Source: Allobosea sp. 47.2.35 (GTDB lineage Bacteria; Pseudomonadota; Alphaproteobacteria; Rhizobiales; Beijerinckiaceae). Taken from it: 50,822 nucleotides of DNA. Shown here piece after piece: positions 23,736 through 31,430 of this stretch (positions are counted from its first letter, which is position 1; each line of letters begins with the position of its first letter). Location: positions 1 through 50,822 of the forward strand of contig NZ_JANLGI010000024.1 of assembly GCF_024655635.1 (NCBI RefSeq), given 5' to 3'. The notes below the pieces were generated by a model. That model worked only from the letters and a program-made list of their open reading frames with translations. It was not told where the DNA came from and made no database searches. Position numbers and translations under genes: made by a program.

Positions 23736-23822
23736 TTCTGAATTCTCCTCCCCAAGGCGCCACTGCGGACGCGTTGGGCGGAGACTAGGGGCGCGCCGCC
23801 ACGAGGCTGCGGAAATGGGGCG

Positions 23823-24626
23823 TCATTTCTCACCTTGAAACGCAACGCCCATGGATTGCGAGAGCGCCTCCAGTTGCGCCTCGATACTGGCGGCTGCCTT
23901 CTTCAGGGGATGGATGATTCGCGCCTTGTCGTCGGGATTGGCGACGGCCGCACGGAAGAAGGTGACGCCGAAGGTCGCGAGCACGCGTTCGCCGAGCTTG
24001 ATCGGGACCGCGATCGTCGCCGAGTTGCGCGGCTCGACGGCGGTGTCCCGCTCGGTATAGCCGCGCCAGCGGGCCTGCTCGATCAATCGTGCGACATCCT
24101 CGTCGGTCAGGCTGCTGTTCTCGGCATCGGGAGAGGCGCGCATCGCGGCGAGCAGGACTTCGCGCTCCTCGGCCGGGCAGAAGGCGAGATAGGCGCGCCC
24201 GAGCGCCCGACCGCCGAGGCTCAGGCGATAGCCGAGCGTCGCGTGGAAGGGTGAGATCGGGCTGTCGGGGATCGTGCTGAAGCGGACGATGACGGCGTCG
24301 TAATCGAGCAGGCAGACGGTGCAGGGCCATTTGATCTGGCGGGTCAGTGCCGTAGCCCAGGGCCGCGCCGCCTCGATCACCATCGGCGCGCCATGGAAGC
24401 CCGAGCTCAGTTGCGTGACCTGCGAGGTGACGAGATAGCCGCGCATGCGCTCGTCGCGGGTGACATAGCCGGCCTCGATCAGTGTCTCCAGCAGGCGCAC
24501 GATGGTCGGCTTCGGCAGGCCGGTGCGGCGGTGCAGTTCGCCGACGGTCGCCGGGCTGGAGCGATTGACCTCGGTCAGCAGCCGCAGCGCCTTGAGGACG
24601 GATTGAACGGGCGCGAAGGAGAACAC
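23823..24626 (-). CDS. IclR-family transcriptional regulator
   Basis: A 267-residue IclR protein: N-terminal winged HTH (about residues 5-65, Leu-Pro-Lys-Pro-Thr-Ile-Val-Arg-Leu-Leu) and C-terminal effector domain. The start is GTG at 24624-24626 with no clear Shine-Dalgarno sequence, so the exact start is uncertain. It is downstream of the quinone oxidoreductase gene on the same strand and upstream of the Bug protein gene. A likely target is the 12-bp inverted repeat at 27265-27293 between the fumarase genes and the divergent lyase gene; the pairing is inferred from position and from the dyad type. Confidence 0.9.
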   Translation of the reverse strand: MFSFAPVQSVLKALRLLTEVNRSSPATVGELHRRTGLPKPTIVRLLETLIEAGYVTRDERMRGYLVTSQVTQLSSGFHGAPMVIEAARPWATALTRQIKWPCTVCLLDYDAVIVRFSTIPDSPISPFHATLGYRLSLGGRALGRAYLAFCPAEEREVLLAAMRASPDAENSSLTDEDVARLIEQARWRGYTERDTAVEPRNSATIAVPIKLGERVLATFGVTFFRAAVANPDDKARIIHPLKKAAASIEAQLEALSQSMGVAFQGEK

Positions 24627-24713
24627 TCTGCAGGTCCGGCGTAGCGAAGACGAACGCCGACATTAGTGCAGAATGCTCCGGGTTTGCGCGCGGTATTTCG
24701 GGGCGGGGACCCG

Positions 24714-25697
24714 TCAGCCCGGCATGGTCAGGACGACCTTGCCGATCTGCTCGCCGGCATCCATCAGCGCATGCGCGTCGCGGACATCGGCCCAGTCGAA
24801 GGTCGCGCAGATATGGCTGCGGATCCTGCCATCGGCGAGCAGGGGCCAGGCATGTTCCAGGAGCTTGGCCGCGATCCGGCCCTTATAGGCGGCGTCGCGC
24901 GGGCGCAGCGTCGAGCCGGTCAGGGTCAGCCGACGGCGGACGATGTTGCGGACATTGACCTCCGCCGTCTGGCCGAGATGGCTGGCGATCAGCACGACGC
25001 GGCCGTCGGGGGCGAGCAGGCCGAGCTGCTTCTCGGTATAGGGGCCGGCCTGCGCGTCGAGCACGACATCGACCTTCTCCTTGCCGATCGCGGCCTCGAT
25101 CTCGGCGACCCAGTCGGCGCGGTAATCGAAGGCATGATCGGCGCCGATCTCCAGGCTGACGGCGCGTTTCTCGGCCGAGCCCGCGGTTGCGATCACGCGG
25201 GCGCCGCGCAGTTGCTTGGCGAGCTGGATCGCGGCCATGCCGACGCCGCTGGTGCCGCCCTGGACGAGCAGGGTCTCGCCCTCACTCAGCCGGCCGAGCC
25301 AGATCACGTTGTTCCAGGCGGTGAAGAAGACCTCCGGCAGCGCAGCGGCCTGCGCGAAGGAGAAGCCATCCGGCAATGGCAGGCATTGCGAGGCCGGCAC
25401 GGCGCAGAACTCGGCATAGCCGCCGCCATTGGCGAGCGCGCAGACGCTGTCGCCGGGCTTGGGCCAGCTTACGTCGGCGCCGACAGCCTCGACCACACCG
25501 GCGACGTCGAGGCCGGGCAGATCGGTCGCACCGGGCGGCGGCGGATAGAGGCCGCGCCGCTGCTGGATATCGGGACGGTTCACGCCCGCGGCACGGACGC
25601 GGATCAATACATCATTTGGGCCGAGTTCGGGCCGCGGGCGCTCGCCGAAGGCGAGGACCTCCGGGCCGCCCGGCTTGGTGATTTCGATCACTTTCAT
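24714..25697 (-). CDS. NAD(P)H-quinone oxidoreductase, zinc-less MDR family
   Basis: A 327-residue medium-chain dehydrogenase/reductase of the QOR/PIG3 branch: GroES-like N-terminal domain (Gly-Val-Asn-Arg-Pro-Asp, Pro-Gly-Leu-Asp-Val-Ala-Gly) and Rossmann domain with Gln-Gly-Gly-Thr-Ser-Gly-Val-Gly. No zinc-site cysteines are seen. It reduces quinones or enones with NADPH. The ATG overlaps the stop of the upstream beta-subunit gene (ATGA), so it is coupled to the hydratase pair. In this operon it may reduce an alpha,beta-unsaturated intermediate such as one made by the nearby lyase. Confidence 0.92.
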   Translation of the reverse strand: MKVIEITKPGGPEVLAFGERPRPELGPNDVLIRVRAAGVNRPDIQQRRGLYPPPPGATDLPGLDVAGVVEAVGADVSWPKPGDSVCALANGGGYAEFCAVPASQCLPLPDGFSFAQAAALPEVFFTAWNNVIWLGRLSEGETLLVQGGTSGVGMAAIQLAKQLRGARVIATAGSAEKRAVSLEIGADHAFDYRADWVAEIEAAIGKEKVDVVLDAQAGPYTEKQLGLLAPDGRVVLIASHLGQTAEVNVRNIVRRRLTLTGSTLRPRDAAYKGRIAAKLLEHAWPLLADGRIRSHICATFDWADVRDAHALMDAGEQIGKVVLTMPG

Positions 25698-26335
25698 CGC
25701 GATGTCTCGTTGTTGCCCGCAGAGGGGTGAAGCAGTTGCAGGATGTCGGGCATCCGCTCGCGCGCCGAAGCCATGAGGCGCTCATAGATCGAATTGCCGT
25801 GGGCATCGATGGCGACGATGACCGGGCCGAAGCCGTCGAGCCGGATGCGGTTCAGGCGGAACTGCATGATCAGGTCGATCCAGGCGCAGTCTGTCACGGC
25901 CTGAACACCCTGGCTCAGCAGGGCCGAGGCGCCGCCGACGAAGGAGAAATAGACGCAGCCGACCTCGCGCATCGCCTCGACGCTCTCGCGGCCGAGCCCG
26001 CCCTTGCCGCCGGTCGCGCTCAAGCCCAGCGACCGGATCAGGGTCGGCATCAGATGGTCGAAGCGGCTCGACGTGGTCGGGTTGACGTAATGGAGCGGGC
26101 CGGGGCCGTTCGCTGCCTCCTCATAGCTCACGCCCATGTGGAAGAAGGCGCCGCCGTGCAGCGGCAGGGGCAGTTCCCGGCCGGCTGCGAGTTCGGAGAC
26201 CATGCGTTTCTGGGTGGGCATGCCGACGGTCGCGACCGCGTCGCCATCGAGCAGGACGACCTCGCCGAGCTTCAGCGATCGCGCGTCCTCGCGGGACAAG
26301 GGCAGGGTGAGGCGGCGGAGCGGCGGATTCGTCAT
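25694..26335 (-). CDS. Class I fumarase / L-tartrate dehydratase beta subunit
   Basis: A 213-residue protein matching the C-terminal domain of iron-sulfur hydro-lyases: Asn-Pro-Thr-Thr-Ser-Ser-Arg-Phe, Gly-Gly-Lys-Gly-Gly, a Cys-Val-Tyr segment and Asp-Ala-His-Gly-Asn-Ser. It forms the enzyme with the upstream alpha subunit, overlapping it by 4 bases, and overlaps the next gene likewise. Two-subunit enzymes of this type hydrate fumarate, mesaconate or tartrate-like acids. The substrate is not distinguishable by eye. Confidence 0.93.
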   Translation of the reverse strand: MTNPPLRRLTLPLSREDARSLKLGEVVLLDGDAVATVGMPTQKRMVSELAAGRELPLPLHGGAFFHMGVSYEEAANGPGPLHYVNPTTSSRFDHLMPTLIRSLGLSATGGKGGLGRESVEAMREVGCVYFSFVGGASALLSQGVQAVTDCAWIDLIMQFRLNRIRLDGFGPVIVAIDAHGNSIYERLMASARERMPDILQLLHPSAGNNETSR

Positions 26336-27201
26336 TCGATCCGCTCCACCACGCCGGAATTGTGGATGCGGGCGCGGGTGCGCCGGTTGATCCAGCAGTT
26401 GAAGGAGACCGCGACCGGCGTGAAGCCATGGCCGGAGGCGTATTCGATATGGACGCCGAAGGTCGTCGTCGAGCCGCCGACGCCCATCGGGCCAAAACCC
26501 ATCTGATTGACCGCGCGGGTCAGGCGCTCCTCCATCGCGGCGACCATCGCCTCGGGATTGCGTTCGCCGAAGGGGCGCAGGGTCGCGTCCTTGGAGAGCT
26601 TGGCGGCATGGTCGAAGGTCCCGCCGATGCCGACGCCGATCACGACCGGAGGGCAGTGCTGTCCCCCCGCGCGTAGGACGAGCTCGAGGATGCAGCGCTC
26701 GATCTCCTCCAGGCTCGGGCTGACCAGGGTCTCGATCGCGGCCCAGCGTCCGCCGCCCAGCGCCTTGGGCGCGCAGGTGATGTCGAGATAGTCGACATCA
26801 CCGATCAACTCGCAGGAGACGAGCGGCATGTCCTTGCCGTGGAAGCTGCGCTCATTGGTCAGCGGGTTGGTGACGAAGCGCAGGAGCGGCGGCTGGATCG
26901 TGCGGACGAGATCGGCAAAGCCGTCGACGATCGCCTGGCGGATATCGCCTTCCATGCGGGCGCCGGAGCCGATCTTGAGGGTGTAGCTGGGCACGCCGGC
27001 ATCGGAGCAGAGGAACTTGCCGGTCTGTTCGGCGCGCTCGGCGCTGTCGAGCATGAAGGCCAGTGTCTGGCGGGCCTGCGGCTCGGTCTCCGTCGTCAAT
27101 GCCTTGCGGAACTCCGTCTTGGAGGATTCCGGAATGCGGCGTAGCGACCAATCGTAGAGATTGGCCGTGACCTCCTTGACCAGATCGTAGGTGATCGCCA
27201 T
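26332..27201 (-). CDS. Class I fumarase / L-tartrate dehydratase alpha subunit
   Basis: A 289-residue catalytic subunit with three candidate [4Fe-4S] ligand cysteines in the expected contexts: Cys65 (Phe-Leu-Cys-Ser-Asp-Ala-Gly), Cys183 (Gly-Gly-Gln-His-Cys-Pro-Pro) and Cys269 (Phe-Asn-Cys-Trp). Cys143 (Ile-Thr-Cys-Ala-Pro-Lys) is also present. The cluster binds and activates the dehydrated substrate, adding water stereospecifically. It is first in the leftward operon (alpha, beta, QOR, then IclR and Bug). Its promoter region is shared with the divergent lyase and contains the strong dyad at 27265-27293. Fumarate, mesaconate and tartrate are all possible substrates. Confidence 0.93.
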   Translation of the reverse strand: MAITYDLVKEVTANLYDWSLRRIPESSKTEFRKALTTETEPQARQTLAFMLDSAERAEQTGKFLCSDAGVPSYTLKIGSGARMEGDIRQAIVDGFADLVRTIQPPLLRFVTNPLTNERSFHGKDMPLVSCELIGDVDYLDITCAPKALGGGRWAAIETLVSPSLEEIERCILELVLRAGGQHCPPVVIGVGIGGTFDHAAKLSKDATLRPFGERNPEAMVAAMEERLTRAVNQMGFGPMGVGGSTTTFGVHIEYASGHGFTPVAVSFNCWINRRTRARIHNSGVVERIE

Positions 27202-27264
27202 GCGCTTGCGTCCGTTTCGATGGCGCGAAACTAGCCGATCCCGGATGGGTGACCGGGCAGGCAG

Positions 27265-27293
27265 GTCTTCATTTCAATCAATGAAATGAAGAC
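27265..27293. promoter_or_regulatory. Perfect 12-bp inverted repeat between divergent genes, likely operator
   Basis: GTCTTCATTTCA and TGAAATGAAGAC flank ATCAA. The site is 64 bases upstream of the fumarase alpha start and 146 bases upstream of the lyase start, in an otherwise GC-rich gap. The TTTCA-N5-TGAAA core is of the type bound by IclR dimers, and an iclR gene closes the leftward operon. Confidence 0.65.
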
Positions 27294-27438
27294 GTTTCGC
27301 CGTTGCGCTCTTCGGCTTCCCGGCCATCACGGAAACGGTCAGGGCTGCGCGTGCGGTGTTACGCAGGCACGTTGAAAACAAGCCGGGTGAAGGGGGGCTC
27401 CCCAAACACCAGGCAGTCTTGCTGGGGACGGAGTTGCC

Positions 27439-28890
27439 ATGGATCACGTGGATATCACCGGTTTCGATCTCACGATCGATCAGCTCGTCCGCGTCTCCCG
27501 AGAGAAAGTGCCGGTCTCGGTCACGGCGGAGGCGGTCGAGCGGATGAAGGCCGCCCGCGCCGTCGTCGACAATGCCGTGGCGCGCGGCGAGAAGGTCTAT
27601 GGCGTCACGACCAGCGTCGGCGCCAAGACCGGCGTGCCGCTGGCGCCGGACCGGATCGGCGAGTTCAACCGCCGCCTGCTGCTGACCCATAATGTCGCGC
27701 ATGGACCGCTCGCGCCGCATCAAGCGGTGCGGGCGATGATGGCGGTGCTGCTGAATTCCATGGCAAGCGGTCGCCTCGGCGTCAGGCCGCTGCTGGCCGA
27801 ACGGCTGGCTGCCGCCCTGAACGAAGGCCGCGCGATCGACGTCCATATCTGGGGCTCGATGGGTCAGAGCGACATGGCGCCGATCACCGATCTGGCGCTG
27901 GCGCTCTACTCGGATATCGAATTGCAAGCCGGCGAGGCGCTGGCGATGCTGAATTCCAGCGCGCTTGCGCTCGGCACCGCGGCGCTGGCGATGGCCGATC
28001 TCAAAGATGTTCTCGATCAGTGGAGCCTGATCGCGGCGCTCAGCATGGAAGGCTTCGCCGCCAATCCCTCGATCGTCTCGAACGCCGCCTTGCAATCGCG
28101 CCCCTTCGCCGGGCTGAAGCGGCATGGCGAGCGCATCCGGGCCTATCTCGCGGGCAGCTATCTCTTCGCCAAGGGCGGGCCGCGCCATCTGCAGGACCCG
28201 CTGAGCTTCCGCTCGCTGCCTCTGCTCCATGGCGCGGCCGCCGACAGCATGGCTTTCGCCTATGGGCAGGTCGAGGCCGAGCTCAGCGCGAGCCAGAACA
28301 ACCCGATCGTCTCTATCGAGGAGCAGGCGCTGGTCTCGGTCGCGAATTTCGACACAGTGTCGCTGTCGATGGCGCTCGACATTGCCCGGCTCGGCTTCGC
28401 GCCAGTGATGACGAGTTCGGCCGAGCGCGTCGCCAAGCAGGTCGATTCCTTCTGGTCGGGGCTCACCGTCGGGCTGATCGAGGAGGACGGTGTCGGCCTG
28501 CCCGGCTTCAACGGGCTGGCGCAATTCCACAAGGCGATCACCTCGGAGGCGCGGCTCGCGACCGCGCCCGTGGTGCATGAACTCGCCAGCTCCAGCCATT
28601 CCAACGGGAATCTCGACCGGGCCGGCATGGCCGGGCTCGCTGCCCGCAAGACGGCTGAGGTCGCCTCGCTCTGCCGGTCGATCGCGGCGGTCGAATTGAT
28701 GGTCGCGGCGCAGGCGGTGGAGATCCGGAAGGCGACGCCGCTCGGCGCCGTCACGGGCAGGCTTCATGCGCTGGTGCGGGAGGCGGTGCCGTTCGCGGCA
28801 GCGGGCGATCGCGTGCCCCATCTCGATCCGCTGCTGCGGCATCTGGGCGAACGCCGCGATGCCGTCCGGACCCTGCTGGAGCCGGTCTGA
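27439..28890 (+). CDS. HAL/PAL-superfamily lyase-like protein lacking the MIO tripeptide
   Basis: A 483-residue member of the aromatic ammonia-lyase family. It keeps Tyr54 in Tyr-Gly-Val-Thr-Thr-Ser-Val-Gly (catalytic Tyr in HAL), Gln-Asp-Pro-Leu-Ser-Phe-Arg, Ser-Gln-Asn-Asn-Pro-Ile-Val and the Ser-Glu-Ala-Arg region. The cofactor loop is altered: where HAL/PAL have Gly-Ser-x-Gly-Ala-Ser-Gly-Asp-Leu-Ala-Pro, this has Gly139-Ser-Met-Gly-Gln143-Ser144-Asp145-Met-Ala-Pro, so Ala is Gln and Gly is gone. MIO should not form. The frame is intact and a GGAG precedes the ATG by 5 bases. It is divergent from the fumarase-QOR operon. It may be a cofactor-free lyase or isomerase, or a binding relic. Confidence 0.85.
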   Translation: MDHVDITGFDLTIDQLVRVSREKVPVSVTAEAVERMKAARAVVDNAVARGEKVYGVTTSVGAKTGVPLAPDRIGEFNRRLLLTHNVAHGPLAPHQAVRAMMAVLLNSMASGRLGVRPLLAERLAAALNEGRAIDVHIWGSMGQSDMAPITDLALALYSDIELQAGEALAMLNSSALALGTAALAMADLKDVLDQWSLIAALSMEGFAANPSIVSNAALQSRPFAGLKRHGERIRAYLAGSYLFAKGGPRHLQDPLSFRSLPLLHGAAADSMAFAYGQVEAELSASQNNPIVSIEEQALVSVANFDTVSLSMALDIARLGFAPVMTSSAERVAKQVDSFWSGLTVGLIEEDGVGLPGFNGLAQFHKAITSEARLATAPVVHELASSSHSNGNLDRAGMAGLAARKTAEVASLCRSIAAVELMVAAQAVEIRKATPLGAVTGRLHALVREAVPFAAAGDRVPHLDPLLRHLGERRDAVRTLLEPV

Positions 28891-28894
28891 CGCG

Positions 28895-29584
28895 TCAGAT
28901 CTCGCCGGCCTGCTCCGGCAGGCGCGAGATCACGCCGACGATCGGGCGCAGGTGCTGTTCGAGGATCGCCAGCGCCTTCTCCTCGTCCCATTCGGAGAGG
29001 GCGGCGACCAGAGCGTGGTGCTCCTTGCTGATCCGCACGACGCGGCTCGGGTCGGTGTTGATGGCCGTCATCGCGACGCGCTGCTGGCGGGCACCCAACG
29101 ACTGGTAGAGCTCGGACAGCACGACATTACCGACCGCCGCGATCATCACGAAATGGAACTCGCGGTTGAGTTCGACGCGGTTGAAATAGTCGCCCTGCGG
29201 CAGGCGCTCCAGCTCGGCGAGGATCGCGTGCATGTCTGCGGGCAGCGGCAGTTCCTCGCGGCAGATGCGGCGGATCGCATGACCCTCGATCATGCGGCGG
29301 GCTTCATAGAGGTCGAGCAGCTCCTGCGCCGTCACCTGCCGGACGAGCGCGCCGCGGCGCGGCAGGAGATCGATGAAGCGCTCGGCCTCCAGGCGGTGGA
29401 ACGCCTCACGGACCGGCGTTCGCGACACGCCCAGAGCCGAGGAAATCTCTTCCTCCTCGATGAAGCAGCCGCCGAGGAAGCGGCCGCGCAGGATCTGCTC
29501 GCGCACATAGAGATAGACCCGTTCCCGGGTCGGCTTCCCGCGCAAGGCAGCCATCTCGTCCTGTTCGATCATGGCCATCGACAT
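28895..29584 (-). CDS. GntR-family regulator, FCD subfamily
   Basis: A 229-residue regulator with winged HTH (about 15-80, Ala-Leu-Gly-Val-Ser-Arg-Thr-Pro-Val-Arg-Glu-Ala) and FCD domain (about 90-215, Arg-Glu-Phe-His metal-binding pattern). The frame is open to 29650; ATG 29584 is chosen for the AAAGGGG about 5 bases upstream and for the normal distance to the HTH. It converges with the lyase gene (4 bases apart) and is divergent from the long importer/catabolic operon at 29898, which it probably controls. A GTATAC-centred dyad lies in the shared upstream region. Confidence 0.9.
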   Translation of the reverse strand: MSMAMIEQDEMAALRGKPTRERVYLYVREQILRGRFLGGCFIEEEEISSALGVSRTPVREAFHRLEAERFIDLLPRRGALVRQVTAQELLDLYEARRMIEGHAIRRICREELPLPADMHAILAELERLPQGDYFNRVELNREFHFVMIAAVGNVVLSELYQSLGARQQRVAMTAINTDPSRVVRISKEHHALVAALSEWDEEKALAILEQHLRPIVGVISRLPEQAGEI

Positions 29585-29897
29585 CGTGCCCCTTTCGCTC
29601 TTCCATAGGGCTTTCGAGAGTAGACAACAAAAAATCCGCCACGTATACATGACGCATCAAGAGCGTGGCTCATCTGTTCGTCTACAGTGAAGTCGCGCCG
29701 GGGAACCGCATGACCGTGCACGCCATCATCGCGACAGAGAGCCGGAGTCCGGGCCGTTTGGCCAGGCGCGACCGGTCCTGTCGGCTTGCTGGCGCGGTTA
29801 TTGCTCGCATCCGCCCGGCTCCGCCCTTCCCGCCATCGGGACGCGACAGGGCATAACGCCCCGCGGACAGCCGGACCCAGCAGCAGAGGATCAGCCG
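29585..29897. promoter_or_regulatory. Divergent promoter region with GTATAC dyad
   Basis: This 313-base gap between the GntR gene and the importer operon has no gene. At 29641-29650 an ACGTATACAT stretch contains the GTATAC centre typical of FCD-type GntR operators. No strong -35/-10 pair could be assigned. A GTCTAC motif occurs on opposite strands at both sides of the dyad. The right half (29750-29897) is GC-rich with nothing notable. Confidence 0.4.
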
Positions 29898-31430
29898 ATG
29901 ACCATCTCTCGCCGTTCCGTCCTTGGTGCCGGTCTTGCCGGTCCGCTGCTGGCCTCGCCCTTCCTGATCCGCCCCGCCAGTGCGCAGCGCGCCGCCGGCA
30001 TCATCCGTTACGGTCTCTCGGCTTTCCCGCCGAACCTGCAGCCCTGGGTCTCGACGGGCGCCTCGGCCGGCACGGTCAAGATGCTGATCAACCGCAGCCT
30101 CGTCTCCTACGATGCGAAGGGGGAGCTGCGTGGTGAGCTGGCCGAGTCCTGGTCGCGCGATGCCGATGGCGCCTGGGTCTTCAAGCTGCGCAAGGGCTGC
30201 GTCTTCCACAATGGCGAGCCGGTCACGGCCGATGACGTGAAATGGTCGATCGAGCAGATCGCCGGCGAGAAATCGACCGCCTACATGCGCACGCAGTTCC
30301 AGCTGATCGAGCGCGTCGACATTCCCGATCCGCAGACCGTGCGCCTCGTCACCAAGGAGCCTCAGGTCACGCTGCCGAGCTGGTTCGCCAATTACAACAC
30401 CTTCATCATCTGGCGGAAATCGAACGCGAACGAGCCGATCGGCGCCGGTCCCTTCCGCCTCGTCGGGCAGGAGCGCGGCAGCTCGGTGGAGCTTGCGGCC
30501 TTCGACAAGTTCTACAAGCCGGGCATCCCCAAGGCGAAGGGCATCAAGTTCATCGTCTATGCCGACGAGAACCTGCGCAACGCGGCGCTGATCTCGGGCG
30601 ATGTCGACATGATCGAGTATGTGCCGTGGCAGTCGATGGCGACGGTCCAGGCCGACCCGCGCCTCAAGCTCGACACGCAGGAAGGGCCGTTCATGGACGT
30701 GCTCTTCAACGGCACCAAGCCGCCGTTCAACGATCCGCGCGTGCGCCGGGCCGTCGCCCATGCGGTGAAGCGCGAGGATATCGTCAAGGTCGCCTTCTTC
30801 GGGCGCGGCAAGCCGCTCGAAGGCGTGCCGATCGTCGAGGGCACGCCCTGGTACGACAAGGAATTGGCGCATGGCTGGAACTACGATCCGGCCCGCGCCA
30901 AGGCGCTGCTGACGGAAGCCGGCTACGGCAATGGCTTCCAGACCACGCTGCTCGCCACCGCCCAGTTCGGCATGCACAAGGATACCGCCGAGATCGTCCA
31001 GCAATATCTCGCGGCCATCGGCATCCAGGCCGAACTGCAACTGCCGGACTGGTCGACGCGGGTCAGCCGCGGCACGCGCGGCCAGTACGACATGGCGATC
31101 CATGGCGTGTCCTCGGACAATAACGACCCGGACGGGCTGACCGTGGTGCTCGATACCTCGCTCTCGCCGACGCATGGCCGCTCCTTCAAGGTCGATGCGC
31201 CGCGCACCATCGCCGCGCTCGCCAGGGGCCGGGCTGAATTCGACCAGGCCAAGCGCGTCGAGATCTACAAGGAGATGCAGCGCGCCGCCCTTGAGGAGGT
31301 GCCGCTGGTCGGCCTTGCCTGGCGCGAGCAAGGCTACGGCATGGACAAGGGCATCAAGGGCTTCGCCAACCTGCCCGGTGCGCTCTCGACCTCCTCCGGA
31401 AACCAGCTCGAGGAGACGTATTTCGGATGA
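29898..31430 (+). CDS. Peptide/nickel-type ABC transporter binding protein (family 5)
   Basis: A 510-residue family-5 solute-binding protein. The N-terminus has a twin-arginine signal (Ile-Ser-Arg-Arg-Ser-Val-Leu) with an Ala-Ser-Ala-Gln cleavage site near residue 30. The mature chain shows the domain-I motif Asp-Asp-Val-Lys-Trp-Ser-Ile-Glu and Phe-Asn-Gly-Thr-Lys-Pro-Pro-Phe-Asn-Asp-Pro-Arg-Val-Arg-Arg-Ala. These bind oligopeptides, glutathione, opines or small amides. It starts the long rightward operon, overlapping the first permease by 4 bases. With the later gamma-glutamyltransferase, a gamma-glutamyl compound or glutathione-like ligand is plausible. Confidence 0.93.
   Translation: MTISRRSVLGAGLAGPLLASPFLIRPASAQRAAGIIRYGLSAFPPNLQPWVSTGASAGTVKMLINRSLVSYDAKGELRGELAESWSRDADGAWVFKLRKGCVFHNGEPVTADDVKWSIEQIAGEKSTAYMRTQFQLIERVDIPDPQTVRLVTKEPQVTLPSWFANYNTFIIWRKSNANEPIGAGPFRLVGQERGSSVELAAFDKFYKPGIPKAKGIKFIVYADENLRNAALISGDVDMIEYVPWQSMATVQADPRLKLDTQEGPFMDVLFNGTKPPFNDPRVRRAVAHAVKREDIVKVAFFGRGKPLEGVPIVEGTPWYDKELAHGWNYDPARAKALLTEAGYGNGFQTTLLATAQFGMHKDTAEIVQQYLAAIGIQAELQLPDWSTRVSRGTRGQYDMAIHGVSSDNNDPDGLTVVLDTSLSPTHGRSFKVDAPRTIAALARGRAEFDQAKRVEIYKEMQRAALEEVPLVGLAWREQGYGMDKGIKGFANLPGALSTSSGNQLEETYFG

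Noticed and set aside
27274..28842. 522-codon minus-strand open frame over the lyase gene
   Set aside because: Antisense shadow; the plus-strand product has clear family motifs, this one has none.
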